From JBPYCR01 sp051846915 (GTDB lineage Bacteria; Bacillota; Bacilli; Bacillales; Amphibacillaceae), in the NCBI RefSeq assembly GCF_051846915.1, contig NZ_JBPYCR010000004.1, positions 1-64,000 of the forward strand: DNA of 64,000 bases. The letters run 5' to 3'. Positions within the stretch are counted from its first letter, which is position 1. Every line of letters starts with the position of its first letter. Below, piece after piece: positions 7,876 to 16,901 of this stretch. The notes under the pieces are model-generated. The model saw nothing but the letters and a program-made list of their open reading frames with translations, ran no database searches and was not told where the DNA came from. Position numbers and translations under genes: made by a program.

Positions 7876-9228
7876 ATGTTTGAAATTATTATACCTTTAT
7901 TGTTATTATTTATTATCGCATTAGTAAAAAGTATTCCGAAAATAGGTGGGAATATTAAAGTCGCTTTACTTGTTGCGGCCATTTCCTCAGCAATTATTTC
8001 CGGGCTAGGACCAGGGGAGACCCTTCTGGCATTTATTGATGGTATTGACCGCCTTTCTTGGGTTATTATGCTATCCGTTTTCGGTTCACTGTATGCCGAG
8101 TCCCAGGTGAAGCTGGGCGCAATGGATACAACATTAAATACCCTTCGTTCGGCTTTTGGTAATTCGCCTAGAGGATTAATTACTGCAGTATTTATTACAT
8201 TGATCATTGCTGGATCATTTCTTGGTGATGCCATTGCTGCATCAGCCGTTATTGGGTTTCTCGTTATAAATTCTCTCTATGAGTTAAAGATCAAACCAGA
8301 ACAAATAGGGATGATTATTTTGGTTGGTGCCTCCATTGGGTCGATTATGCCTCCGATTACACAAGGGGTATTTTTATCCGCATCACTTATTGATACGGAT
8401 CCTGATCCAGTTATTAAAATTGCCTATTTAACAGTTACCCTTGGAGCAGTTTTTGCCATATTAGAATCATTTCGGTTTGTTCGCGGTAAAAAAATGCCGG
8501 AACATTTAAAGACGACCAAGTCCGTTTTTGACATATTGAAAGAGCGGTGGATCACATTAATTCCGCTCGCTGTTTTGGTTGCCATTGTAATTGCCAATAC
8601 ATTATTCGACTATAATATATTTGCAGAATGGGTTATTTTTACAGCTGTTTTGGAGCCGCTTAAAGAAATACCGATTGTTCAAGGTGTTACATTCCATGTT
8701 GTGACTGCAATTGTTGTGGCAATCATCGTAAGCTTTATTTTTACTTCCGTTCGAAAGAATACAAAGGGTGTTATTAAGGGTGGTTTGTCGAAGGTTAGTC
8801 AAACGGTGCAAATTCAATTGTGTGCTGGTGTGATGGTTGGTGTGTTTTATGCATCCGGCTTAATTGATAAAGTTGCCCTTATGGCGGAAGGTTTAGCGTC
8901 CTCTATGGTTAAAATCGGTGGGGCATTGTCGGTTGTAATTGTCGGAATGCTGACCGGTTCCCAAACGACAGCACAATCGGTTAATATTACCTTCTTAGGG
9001 CCGATTTTGGAAAATATGAACGTAGATCCAACGATGATTGCGCTTGGTGCCTCCCACATAGCAGCTGCCGGCCAGAATATGCCACCGGTTGGATTGACGG
9101 CATTTGTTGTTTGTGGACTGATCGGTGGAATATTAAGTAAAGAGGTCGATCCGATTAAGGTTATGTTTCTAGCGCTACCAAACTCGCTTTACTTCCTAAT
9201 TGTCGGGTTAATCGTTTGGTTCATTTAA
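7876..9228 (+). CDS. DctM/TRAP-large-like secondary transporter
   Basis: A 450-residue integral membrane protein with about 12 hydrophobic segments and an internal pseudo-repeat. It carries TRAP-M/ion-transporter-superfamily style turns: GASIGSIMPPITQGVFLSAS near residue 155 and SHIAAAGQNMPPVGLTAFVV near residue 395. No TRAP small subunit or binding protein is encoded next to it, so it may work alone as a secondary transporter. The start is the ATG at 7876, eight bases after AAGGAG. By position it probably imports the substrate of the neighbouring dehydrogenase/racemase pair; the substrate is unknown. Confidence 0.75.
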   Translation: MFEIIIPLLLLFIIALVKSIPKIGGNIKVALLVAAISSAIISGLGPGETLLAFIDGIDRLSWVIMLSVFGSLYAESQVKLGAMDTTLNTLRSAFGNSPRGLITAVFITLIIAGSFLGDAIAASAVIGFLVINSLYELKIKPEQIGMIILVGASIGSIMPPITQGVFLSASLIDTDPDPVIKIAYLTVTLGAVFAILESFRFVRGKKMPEHLKTTKSVFDILKERWITLIPLAVLVAIVIANTLFDYNIFAEWVIFTAVLEPLKEIPIVQGVTFHVVTAIVVAIIVSFIFTSVRKNTKGVIKGGLSKVSQTVQIQLCAGVMVGVFYASGLIDKVALMAEGLASSMVKIGGALSVVIVGMLTGSQTTAQSVNITFLGPILENMNVDPTMIALGASHIAAAGQNMPPVGLTAFVVCGLIGGILSKEVDPIKVMFLALPNSLYFLIVGLIVWFI

Positions 9229-9334
9229 GCGCTTTAAATGGGTAGTTATTTGTCTATTCACACTAATCGTTGTATCATTTAAATCAAGCAGCAGGGAGAT
9301 AGTGGCTAGTGAGCCTGTACTTCCTGCTGCAGCT
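9224..9334 (+). promoter_or_regulatory. cre-like site and intercistronic hairpin
   Basis: TTTAAGCGCTTTAA (9224-9237) overlaps the stop of the first transporter and matches 12 of 14 cre positions. A strong hairpin follows, with AGCAGCAGGGAG at 9287-9298 against CTTCCTGCTGC at 9320-9330. It lacks a long T run, so it is more likely an mRNA-stability or attenuation element than a terminator. Confidence 0.4.
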
Positions 9335-9365
9335 AATTTTATATTGACTATTAGGAGCATTTGGA

Positions 9366-10709
9366 TTGAAGAAGATTAGTAATCTATTAGTTATTGTACT
9401 TATTTTATTCTTTATTATTGGTCAGTTGATTCCGTTTGCTTATGGATCTATTATTTATATGATTCTATCGTCACTAGTGATTATTCTCAGCTTAATTTAC
9501 AGTGAAGGTCTGCCAAAGATTTTTGGTACGATTATGGTCATAGTTGGCAGCGTGGTTCTGCTGTATAAGCAGGTTCCCGTAGACATTTGGATAGAGGGTA
9601 TTAATAAAAACCTACCTCTCGTCGTTCTCATTATGCTTGTTCCGATTTTGGGCATTCCTATAGGCTTGGGAAATTATCACGAACATTTGGCGCAGTTCAC
9701 GGCTCGATTCAGTAAAAAACCGCATATGTTATACTTATTTATTTCCGGCTTGTTTTCATTGTTAGGTCCGATTACCAATGTGGGTTCTTTGTACATTATT
9801 CATTCCATGCTAGGAAAATTGCATCTGCCGAATAATTTGTTGGGTAGAGTGTATGTGCGCGGTTTCACCTCAGTTCATACGTGGGCACCATATTTCGCTT
9901 CGGTTTTTCTCGTTGTGTACTCGCTGCAAATACCAATTCATCAATTTTTGCCGTATGGATTTATTTTGAGTGCGTTTCAAATTCTTACAGCCTTTGTTAT
10001 TTTTCGGACTGTTGAAATGAAACATGTCGCAATTCCGGATATAGAGAATGGCGTTTCAAAAAACCCTAGGAAAATATACGAGTTATTTGCCGTACTTTTG
10101 TTGTTAACTGGTTTTATATTTTTATTTGAACCGTTTATCCCGTTGAACGCAAGTGTTCTTATCTCCTTGATTGTATTAGTATTTGCTTTGTTATGGAGCA
10201 TGTATTTACGAATACCGAAACGATTTGTGCAAGAGGTTAGACGGTATCGGAAAGATATATTGTCAACACGGGCAAATGAGATAAGTTTGCTGTTGACAGC
10301 TGGATTCTTTGGGGTTGTCCTATCCAAAACAACAATTGCCAATTATTTTAATGCATGGTGGGGGAAATTAGCTGACACTTCAATCTTTCTATTGATTTTT
10401 TTCACCATCGCTATTATTGCCGTTCTATCATTTCTTGGAATTCATCAGATTGTGACGATTAGTGCAATTATTGCAACGGTATCGTATGAGCAGTTGGGAA
10501 TTCATGTCATTACAATGGCAATGATGTTGCTTAGTTCCTGGGCAGTTTCGACGACGGTTTCGCCAATTACGCCAGTTATAACTGTTATATCGAATTTGTT
10601 AAAAGAAAATGTTTTTAAAATTATATTGCGCTGGAATTTATTGTACGCATTCGTCATTACATGTGTACACTCCACTGTTATTTATTTTATTCAATTATTT
10701 TGGTTTTAA
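9366..10709 (+). CDS. polytopic membrane transporter, family uncertain
   Basis: A 447-residue protein made almost wholly of hydrophobic helices (about 11-12). TTG is the start because AGGAG (9353-9357) lies eight bases upstream. Notable turns are LGIPIGLGNYHEHLAQFT near residue 95, SGLFSLLGPITNVGSLY near residue 125 and SWAVSTTVSPITPVITVIS near residue 395. Paired helix-breaking Gly/Pro/Ser turns of this kind occur in ion-transporter-superfamily carriers. I do not recognise a specific family. It ends in a strong terminator and probably closes the transcription unit begun at 5.36 kb, so it may export a product or act as a second importer. Confidence 0.65.
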   Translation: MKKISNLLVIVLILFFIIGQLIPFAYGSIIYMILSSLVIILSLIYSEGLPKIFGTIMVIVGSVVLLYKQVPVDIWIEGINKNLPLVVLIMLVPILGIPIGLGNYHEHLAQFTARFSKKPHMLYLFISGLFSLLGPITNVGSLYIIHSMLGKLHLPNNLLGRVYVRGFTSVHTWAPYFASVFLVVYSLQIPIHQFLPYGFILSAFQILTAFVIFRTVEMKHVAIPDIENGVSKNPRKIYELFAVLLLLTGFIFLFEPFIPLNASVLISLIVLVFALLWSMYLRIPKRFVQEVRRYRKDILSTRANEISLLLTAGFFGVVLSKTTIANYFNAWWGKLADTSIFLLIFFTIAIIAVLSFLGIHQIVTISAIIATVSYEQLGIHVITMAMMLLSSWAVSTTVSPITPVITVISNLLKENVFKIILRWNLLYAFVITCVHSTVIYFIQLFWF

Positions 10710-10724
10710 ATTACCAAACTACAA

Positions 10725-10754
10725 GGAATCAGGAATCCCCTGGTTCTTTTTTTA
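10725..10754 (+). terminator. rho-independent terminator
   Basis: The stem GAATCAGG / CCTGGTTC (one G-T pair) with a five-base loop is followed at once by TTTTTTTATT. It closes the 5.4-10.7 kb unit. Confidence 0.8.
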
Positions 10755-10903
10755 TTGCTAAAATCGTTGATTATTCAATTTCGTTGTCTTTCGTGGCTCT
10801 TTTCTTAATAACTGGAAGTCTTGAAGCATATATATGAACGAGGACTTGCTTCTTCAGTTAAGAAAGGAGGAATAGGGAAATTTGCAAATAAGAGGAGGGG
10901 CAC

Positions 10904-12115
10904 GTGTTGGCATTTAGTTATATTTCTCATTTGTATTGTTCGAAGTGTTCGTTGAATTATGAGCACCAATCGATCTGGCATTTATGCAGCTGTGGTTTTC
11001 CGTTATTAGTTGCATATGATTTGGAAGCATTGCGGAACAATTGGAAGCGATCAAAACTAACTGAAAGGCAAAACAATTTATGGCGTTATCATGAGTTGCT
11101 TCCCGTAAAACAGGAGGAATCGATTGTTTCATTGGGTGAGGGAATGACTCCGCTTGTGCCGATGAAAAATATTGGCCAAACGCTGGCAATCGACAAACTT
11201 TATATGAAGGATGAAAGCCTGCTTCCGACGGGAACATTTAAAGCACGTGGAGCGGCAGTTGGCATTTCAAAAGCGAAAGAGTTAAACGTACAACAAATCG
11301 TTATGCCAACAAATGGTAATGCTGGAGCAGCCTGGTCGCTATATGCAGCAAGAGCATCAATTGCTTCAAAAATTGTTATGCCAATTCATGCGCCAGACAT
11401 TACGAAAAAGGAATGCATTGTATCCGGGGCAGAATTGTTATTGGTGGACGGATTGATCAGCGATGCAGGCAAAATTGCTGGGCAAATAGTTCGTGATGAA
11501 CAGATGTATGATGCTGCAACATTAAAAGAACCATATCGCATTGAAGGTAAGAAAACGATGGGACTGGAAATCATGGAGCAGCTACAATGGAATATTCCTG
11601 ATGTTATCATTTATCCGACGGGTGGCGGTGTAGGACTTATTGGTATTTACAAAGCTATGAAGGAATTGCAAAAAATTGGGTGGATCCGAGATAATAAGCT
11701 TCCACGTCTAGTAGCTGTTCAGGCGGAGGGGTGTGCGCCGATCGTTAAAGCGTGGGAAGAGAAAAAATCGATGTCGAATTTTTGGCATGATGCGACTACG
11801 ATTGCTTTTGGCATTAATGTACCAAAAGCACTTGGTGATTTTCTCGTATTGGATGCTATATATCATACGGCAGGATGCGCTGTTGCTGTAAGTGATCGTG
11901 AAATGGGACGTGAATTGGAAGAGGTAGCAACGAGGGAAGGTGCATTTATTTGTCCAGAGGGTGCAGCAGCTTTTTCAGCCACTCGTAAATTGCGAGAGGA
12001 TAACTGGATTAAAGCAGACGAAACGGTTGTTGTCCTGAATACAGGGGCAGGGATTAAATATCCAGATACGGTGCAAGTTGATTCTTCAGTATATCCATCT
12101 TCTTCAAAAAGTTAA
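10904..12115 (+). CDS. threonine synthase-like PLP lyase
   Basis: A 403-residue fold-type II PLP protein. A zinc-ribbon-like N-terminus (CSKC at about 12-15, CSCG at about 28-31) precedes the catalytic domain. The PLP lysine is in LLPTGTFKARGAAVG near residue 112, and the phosphate loop is PTGGGVGLIG near residue 240. This is the architecture of threonine synthase, but related members act as lyases or dehydratases on hydroxy- and diamino-acids. No homoserine-pathway genes flank it; instead it lies between amino-acid transporters, so a catabolic role is as likely as threonine synthesis. GTG at 10904 follows AGGAGG by five bases; a TTG one codon later is equally possible. Confidence 0.8.
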   Translation: MLAFSYISHLYCSKCSLNYEHQSIWHLCSCGFPLLVAYDLEALRNNWKRSKLTERQNNLWRYHELLPVKQEESIVSLGEGMTPLVPMKNIGQTLAIDKLYMKDESLLPTGTFKARGAAVGISKAKELNVQQIVMPTNGNAGAAWSLYAARASIASKIVMPIHAPDITKKECIVSGAELLLVDGLISDAGKIAGQIVRDEQMYDAATLKEPYRIEGKKTMGLEIMEQLQWNIPDVIIYPTGGGVGLIGIYKAMKELQKIGWIRDNKLPRLVAVQAEGCAPIVKAWEEKKSMSNFWHDATTIAFGINVPKALGDFLVLDAIYHTAGCAVAVSDREMGRELEEVATREGAFICPEGAAAFSATRKLREDNWIKADETVVVLNTGAGIKYPDTVQVDSSVYPSSSKS

Positions 12116-12140
12116 TAAAACAACAAGGAGGAATGCTGTA

Positions 12141-13352
12141 ATGGACCGGAAATTTGTATGGCAAATTGTCATTGCTTTTATTCTTGCTATTATTGTCGGT
12201 GCAATTTTTGGTGAAAAGGCTGTATTCGTTGAGCCATTAGGTGATTTATTTTTACGACTGATTAAATTCATTATTGTGCCACTTATTTTATCCACCATTA
12301 TCGTTGGAGTCACCAGTGCCGGAAATATTAAAAAACTTGGACGTCTTGGCGGGAAGACGATTTTGTATTTCCTTGCGACGAGTATGTTTGCGATAAGTAT
12401 TGGGCTAATGGCTGGTTTTGTTTTTCAACCAGGTAAAAATACCGGTGTAACCCTTGAAGGGGAAACAGTGGAAGTAGCGGAGTCGGAAGGTGTCATTACA
12501 ACGTTACTAAATATTATCCCAACTAATCCGCTAGAGTCATTAACGACTGGTTCTATACTGCAAATCATCTTTTTTGCGATCTTTATAGGCCTTGCCATAA
12601 CGATGGTTGGTGAAAAGGCATTACCTGTTCAGCGTTTTTTTGAAGGTTTATCAGAAATTATGTATAAAATTACGAGCATCATTATGAAACTTGTTCCGAT
12701 TGGGATCTTTGGATTGCTTGCGCCAATCGTGGGAGCTTATGGAATTTCCGTTTTGCTACCGCTTATTAAGATTATTTTGGCTATGGCAGTTGCGGCAATT
12801 GTTCATGTGGCAATTGTTTATTCGACTGCAGTAAAATCTTTTGGGAAAATGAATCCTGTACAATTTTTGAAAGGGATATTCCCGGCTGCGACCGTAGCTT
12901 TCACAACAGCAAGCAGTTCTGGGACGTTGCCGGTTACAATGAAGAATACACAGGAAAATCTTGGCGTATCCAAGGAGACGAGTAGTTTTATTTTACCACT
13001 TGGAGCAACGATTAATATGGATGGTACAGCAATTTATCAAGGTCTGGCTGTTATGTTTATCGCCCAGTATTTTGATGTCAGTCTTTCGTTTTCCCAGTTG
13101 CTCATGGTTGCACTTGTCGGCACACTCGCATCGATTGGTGCCGCAGGAGTGCCAGGAGCGGGGCTAATTATGCTGACGATGGTATTAACGGCTATCAATT
13201 TGCCGCTCGAAGGAATCGCGCTTGTTGCAAGTATTGATCGTATCCTTGATATGATTCGAACGTCAGTTAATATTGTCGGAGATTCTTCAGCTAGTTTAAT
13301 TGTTGACCAATCAGAAAAAAAGCACAATGATCCTGCAAACAGTTCGGCTTAA
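12141..13352 (+). CDS. dicarboxylate/amino acid:cation symporter (DAACS)
   Basis: A 403-residue symporter of the GltP/GltT/DctA family. It has eight membrane segments, the Ser-rich re-entrant loop (FTTASSSGTLPVTMKN near residue 257), the TM7 motif ATINMDGTAIYQG near residue 298 and the TM8 motif DRILDMIRTSVNIVGDSSAS near residue 363. Aspartate and glutamate carriers usually have Arg and Asp in TM8 as seen here. The start is the ATG at 12141 behind AAGGAGG. It follows the PLP enzyme by 25 bases and is likely co-transcribed with it, which suggests acidic or neutral amino-acid uptake for that enzyme. Confidence 0.9.
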   Translation: MDRKFVWQIVIAFILAIIVGAIFGEKAVFVEPLGDLFLRLIKFIIVPLILSTIIVGVTSAGNIKKLGRLGGKTILYFLATSMFAISIGLMAGFVFQPGKNTGVTLEGETVEVAESEGVITTLLNIIPTNPLESLTTGSILQIIFFAIFIGLAITMVGEKALPVQRFFEGLSEIMYKITSIIMKLVPIGIFGLLAPIVGAYGISVLLPLIKIILAMAVAAIVHVAIVYSTAVKSFGKMNPVQFLKGIFPAATVAFTTASSSGTLPVTMKNTQENLGVSKETSSFILPLGATINMDGTAIYQGLAVMFIAQYFDVSLSFSQLLMVALVGTLASIGAAGVPGAGLIMLTMVLTAINLPLEGIALVASIDRILDMIRTSVNIVGDSSASLIVDQSEKKHNDPANSSA

Positions 13353-13402
13353 AGTGGCGACTTAAATAGCATGAACGCGTAAACATTTTAAAAAATAAAA
13401 GC

Positions 13403-13434
13403 AGGGGTATCCGTTCTCATTGGATACCCTTTTG
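13403..13434 (+). terminator. rho-independent terminator
   Basis: The stem GGGGTATCC / GGATACCCT with a nine-base loop is followed by TTTT. It lies between the symporter and the convergent lutC. Confidence 0.75.
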
Positions 13435-13482
13435 GTGCCTAACATGCAATACACTACACGAATTATTTACACGAGATGTCGA

Positions 13483-14187
13483 TCAATCAACGACAATATA
13501 AGCTGTTTTAACCGGGCCGTGTACGCCGACAATTAAATTCATTTCAATATCTGCACTGTTGCTTGGTCCGGATATAAAACTGATACAGGAGGGGGTATTT
13601 TCTCCTTGCTGCACATTTTCGTGTAATTGTTTGGCTGCTTGTGTTAAACGAGGGACAAGGGTGCTTTTTGGGATAATCGCAATATATGCTTCTGGTAGCA
13701 GACTGATTGTTCGTGCATTGTTTTCATTGTTTAATAATGTAACCGTTCCTGATTCTGCTAATGTGATATCGCTGAACGTGATACCGACATCGGCTCGCTC
13801 TGCAATGATTTGATTATCTTTTCCCAGCTTAGGATCCCAAACATGCATTTCTTTTCCGTGTTGTTTTAATTCTTGGAAAACTTTCGTTAAACCATACTGT
13901 TCATTACGTGCATCTTCAGCGGCGATGATAGAGTTTCCATCATATTGCTGTATTATTTCCTTTATAACTGCAGGCAAGTCGGTCATCGGCGTTTTTCTGA
14001 AATCAGTATGGATTGCTTTGCATTGTTCTTCCAGTACAGAAACTAAATTATCAATGGAATAATTTTTATATACTTCCCATTGTGGAGCCACAGTCCATAA
14101 CGGCTTTTTCACTTGATTTGTGCGGGGCGAGCGTCCAAGATTTTTTGCTACATGATCGAGAAAACTGCTTCGGTTTTTAATCGTCAT
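13483..14187 (-). CDS. lutC: lactate utilization protein LutC
   Basis: A 234-residue LUD-domain protein and the third subunit of the LutABC L-lactate oxidation complex. The family core is clear: ADVGITFSDITLAESGTVTL near residue 130 and the C-terminal SADIEMNLIVGVHGP. The start MTIKNRSSF is chosen by family length and because an AGGGTGA site lies about 13 bases upstream; the frame is open further upstream but overlaps lutB. LutC starts eleven bases before the lutB stop, so the genes are translationally coupled. LutC is needed for lactate use in Bacillus subtilis, though its exact chemistry is unsettled. Confidence 0.93.
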   Translation of the reverse strand: MTIKNRSSFLDHVAKNLGRSPRTNQVKKPLWTVAPQWEVYKNYSIDNLVSVLEEQCKAIHTDFRKTPMTDLPAVIKEIIQQYDGNSIIAAEDARNEQYGLTKVFQELKQHGKEMHVWDPKLGKDNQIIAERADVGITFSDITLAESGTVTLLNNENNARTISLLPEAYIAIIPKSTLVPRLTQAAKQLHENVQQGENTPSCISFISGPSNSADIEMNLIVGVHGPVKTAYIVVD

Positions 14188-14197
14188 CTCGTATGTT

Positions 14198-15616
14198 TCA
14201 CCCTTTCTGTCTTTTCTTGAACCATGTTCGGAAAGGTTGTTTACTTGGTGAGGGGAAATCACGCGTATTTGTCCAAGCTTTGAATGGGCCTGGCCCATTT
14301 GCAATTGTACCGTCCTTAGACCAAGGGCTTAAAGCAGTGTGCGCCATTTTGGTACTGATTTTATATGCGGCTGGACTGGAGCTCCATTTGGCAAATCCTT
14401 TCATCATTACTTTTTCGGAAGCCGGTGCTTTCTTTTCTTGTTCCACGATAATTTCCCGATGCCGGATCAGTTGTTCGTGAAGCGGAATTTTAACCGGACA
14501 AGCTTCAGTACAGGCGGCACATAACGATGAAGCGTATGGTAATTCCTTATGGTCTTCGTACCCATCAAGGAGGGGTGTCAATACGGCGCCAATTGGTCCG
14601 GGATAAATTGAACCATATGCATGACCGCCAACGTGCCGATAAACCGGACATACATTAATACACGCTGCACAGCGAATACAATGAAGCGCAGACTGAAATT
14701 CCGTGCCAAGTATTTTAGAGCGACCATTATCAATGATTACTAAGTGAAATTCCTCTGGTCCATCGATTTCATTTTCGAGACGGGTGCCAATGATTGACGT
14801 GATATAACTTGTAAGCTTTTGCCCAACAGCAGCCCGTGTAAGCAAGCTTACTAAAATATCGAATTCTTCCCATGTTGGGACAATTCTCTCCATCCCCATA
14901 ATGGCAATTTGTGTATCCGGCAATGACGTTACGAGTCGGGCATTCCCCTCGTTTGTCACGAGTGTGACTGCACCTGATTCGGCTACAGCAAAGTTACACC
15001 CAGTTATTCCGACATCCGCACTTAAAAATTCTTTCCGCAACTGTTCTCTAGCAAAACGGGCAAGCGTTTCGGGGTCATCGGACTGCGAATAACCTTTTTT
15101 ATCTGTAAAGGTTTGCTGAATGCTCTGACGATTTTTATGTAATGCAGGTGCAACGATGTGGGAAGGCGGATCCTCGTCGAGTTGTAAGATCCATTCCCCA
15201 AGGTCTGTTTCGACTACATCAACCCCAAGCTCTTCCAATGCCTCATTTAAGCCAATTTCTTCTGAGACCATGGATTTGGATTTTGTTATTTTTTTCGCAT
15301 CTTTTTGTTGTATGATTTCTTTGACATAAGTGTTTGCTTCTTCAGCAGTTTTGGCAAAAAAAACATGACCACCATGAGCGGCTACTTGCTCACTTAACTC
15401 GTGCAAATAATAGTCAAGGTTTTCTAGCGTATGAGAACGGATTTCTTCTCCTAATGTGCGCCAATCTTCCCAATTGCCAAGCTCTTCAAAGGAATTTTGT
15501 TTGCCTTTTTTTAATCGCTCTTGGCCTGATGAAACTGCTTCTCGCATAAAACTATTTTCTAAGCAATCCTTAATGCGTGCTTCATACGATTTGTCCGCTG
15601 CAATTCGTAAACTCAT
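14198..15616 (-). CDS. lutB: lactate utilization iron-sulfur protein LutB
   Basis: A 472-residue LutB. An N-terminal LUD domain has the motif ADVGITGCNFAVAESGAVTL near residue 200. Two 4Fe-4S clusters follow, from CIRCAACINVCPVYR (about residue 310) and CAACTEACPVKIPL (about residue 360), and there is a C-terminal LutB-type extension. The protein takes part in electron transfer from L-lactate in the cytosol, probably to menaquinone. Its ATG abuts the lutA stop codon (TAAATG), with a ribosome site AGGTGA inside the end of lutA. The length is normal for the family. Confidence 0.95.
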   Translation of the reverse strand: MSLRIAADKSYEARIKDCLENSFMREAVSSGQERLKKGKQNSFEELGNWEDWRTLGEEIRSHTLENLDYYLHELSEQVAAHGGHVFFAKTAEEANTYVKEIIQQKDAKKITKSKSMVSEEIGLNEALEELGVDVVETDLGEWILQLDEDPPSHIVAPALHKNRQSIQQTFTDKKGYSQSDDPETLARFAREQLRKEFLSADVGITGCNFAVAESGAVTLVTNEGNARLVTSLPDTQIAIMGMERIVPTWEEFDILVSLLTRAAVGQKLTSYITSIIGTRLENEIDGPEEFHLVIIDNGRSKILGTEFQSALHCIRCAACINVCPVYRHVGGHAYGSIYPGPIGAVLTPLLDGYEDHKELPYASSLCAACTEACPVKIPLHEQLIRHREIIVEQEKKAPASEKVMMKGFAKWSSSPAAYKISTKMAHTALSPWSKDGTIANGPGPFKAWTNTRDFPSPSKQPFRTWFKKRQKG

Positions 15617-16351
15617 TTAAGATTTCACCTGACTTTCGTTGCAATTTAAAATCTCTGCAATGTGCACAACTTTTATTTCCTTTCCCTCTCGCTGCATGCG
15701 CCCCTGAATATTCATTAAACAAGCCATGTCACCGCCAACGAGATATGCTGCTTCAGTATTGGATATATGCCTTGATTTTTCTTTAACCATTTCTGTTGAA
15801 ATAGCTGCGTTTTTAATCGCAAATGTACCACCAAACCCACAGCAATCTTCTTTATTCTGAAGTTCTTCGAGGTCTACTCCTGGAATTTTCTTTAATAGTG
15901 TGACAGGCGCATCCTTTACACCAAGAATTCTCGTCATATGACATGATGGATGATATGTAACTTTGCCACGGAACTGTGACCCTACATCCGTAATGTGCAA
16001 TACATCTACAAGAAATTGTGTTAATTCGAACGTTTTTGAAGCTAGCTTTTTAGCTGGTTCCTTCCATTGTGAATCATTTGCCAAAGCTTTTGGATACTCT
16101 TTAATCATTCCAACACATGAACCAGATGGACCAACGACATAATCGGAGTACTGGAATGCTTGTATCATTTGTATCATCGCTTGCTTTGAGTCTTTTAAAT
16201 AACCACTATTGAAAGCAGGCTGGCCACAGCAGGTCTGGCCTTCCGGAAAATCAACTTCACACCCGGATTTTTCTAAAATTTCAACCGTATGCTTACCTAC
16301 TTCCGGTGTGAAAATATCGCATAAGCATGTAATGAATAAGGACACTTTCAT
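15617..16351 (-). CDS. lutA: lactate utilization protein LutA
   Basis: A 244-residue protein of the GlcF/HdrB type with two cysteine-rich CCG domains: QTCCGQPAFNSGY near residue 38 and DCCGFGGTFAIKN near residue 183, with YHPSCHMTR between. It is the first gene of lutABC, preceded by AAAGGAGTG at good spacing. In Bacillus subtilis the operon is repressed by LutR and CcpA and induced by lactate; neither lutR nor the permease lutP is in this window. The long upstream spacer shared with the sugar ABC operon must hold the lut promoter, but I could not assign it firmly. Confidence 0.94.
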   Translation of the reverse strand: MKVSLFITCLCDIFTPEVGKHTVEILEKSGCEVDFPEGQTCCGQPAFNSGYLKDSKQAMIQMIQAFQYSDYVVGPSGSCVGMIKEYPKALANDSQWKEPAKKLASKTFELTQFLVDVLHITDVGSQFRGKVTYHPSCHMTRILGVKDAPVTLLKKIPGVDLEELQNKEDCCGFGGTFAIKNAAISTEMVKEKSRHISNTEAAYLVGGDMACLMNIQGRMQREGKEIKVVHIAEILNCNESQVKS

Positions 16352-16901
16352 TGATTTTCACTCCTTTTATTTATTTTAAAATATCACTTTTTTTCAACGT
16401 GTTTTTGTATCAAGAATCTATGCACCATTACAATCGATTTTAATTAATTTTTGAGGGCAACTTTTAGTATTAAATGTAGTGTTATAATTGCAAAATTTTC
16501 TGAATAACAATTGTAAATAAGTTATCATGCTTCATAGAGACAGTCAATCACTTATGCGATAAGGAATGTTAACAAATGTTATCAAAAAAGCACAAATAAC
16601 AAACCAGAATTGTTATGATGCGTATAAAAAGATTATATTAGAGGACTGAATCTCATATTATTCTATTAATCTAGGAAAAAAGATGTAATATGTATTGACA
16701 TAATGTGAAGTAGTGTTATTATTGTGTTAATATAACGTGAATTATATGTTAGATTTACACATTCATCTGTTTTTTATTGTTAGTTTTTGTTTTTTGTCGA
16801 ATGTGTATGCGCTTTATTATGAGAGGGGCGGATGCTTTTCATCAATTGAAACAAATATATTTCTATAATGACGTTGTACAAAATTTAAGGAGGGACTAAT
16901 T
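16352..16901. other. divergent intergenic region, 550 bases
   Basis: This AT-rich spacer separates lutA (leftward) from the sugar-binding lipoprotein (rightward). It contains a clear rightward promoter and a partial dyad TAATATAAC / TTATATGTTA around 16728-16752, a possible operator for the DeoR-type regulator of the downstream operon. No coding potential was seen. Confidence 0.45.
16695..16722 (+). promoter_or_regulatory. sigma-A promoter of sugar ABC / DHAP-shunt operon
   Basis: TTGACA (16695-16700), 16-base spacer, TATTAT (16717-16722). It implies a leader of about 170 bases before the binding-protein gene, with a partial inverted repeat just downstream that could be an operator. Confidence 0.6.

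Noticed and set aside
14188..14304. Longer LutC start overlapping lutB
   Set aside because: It would overlap lutB by more than 100 bases and adds residues not seen in the family; MTIKNRSSF fits.
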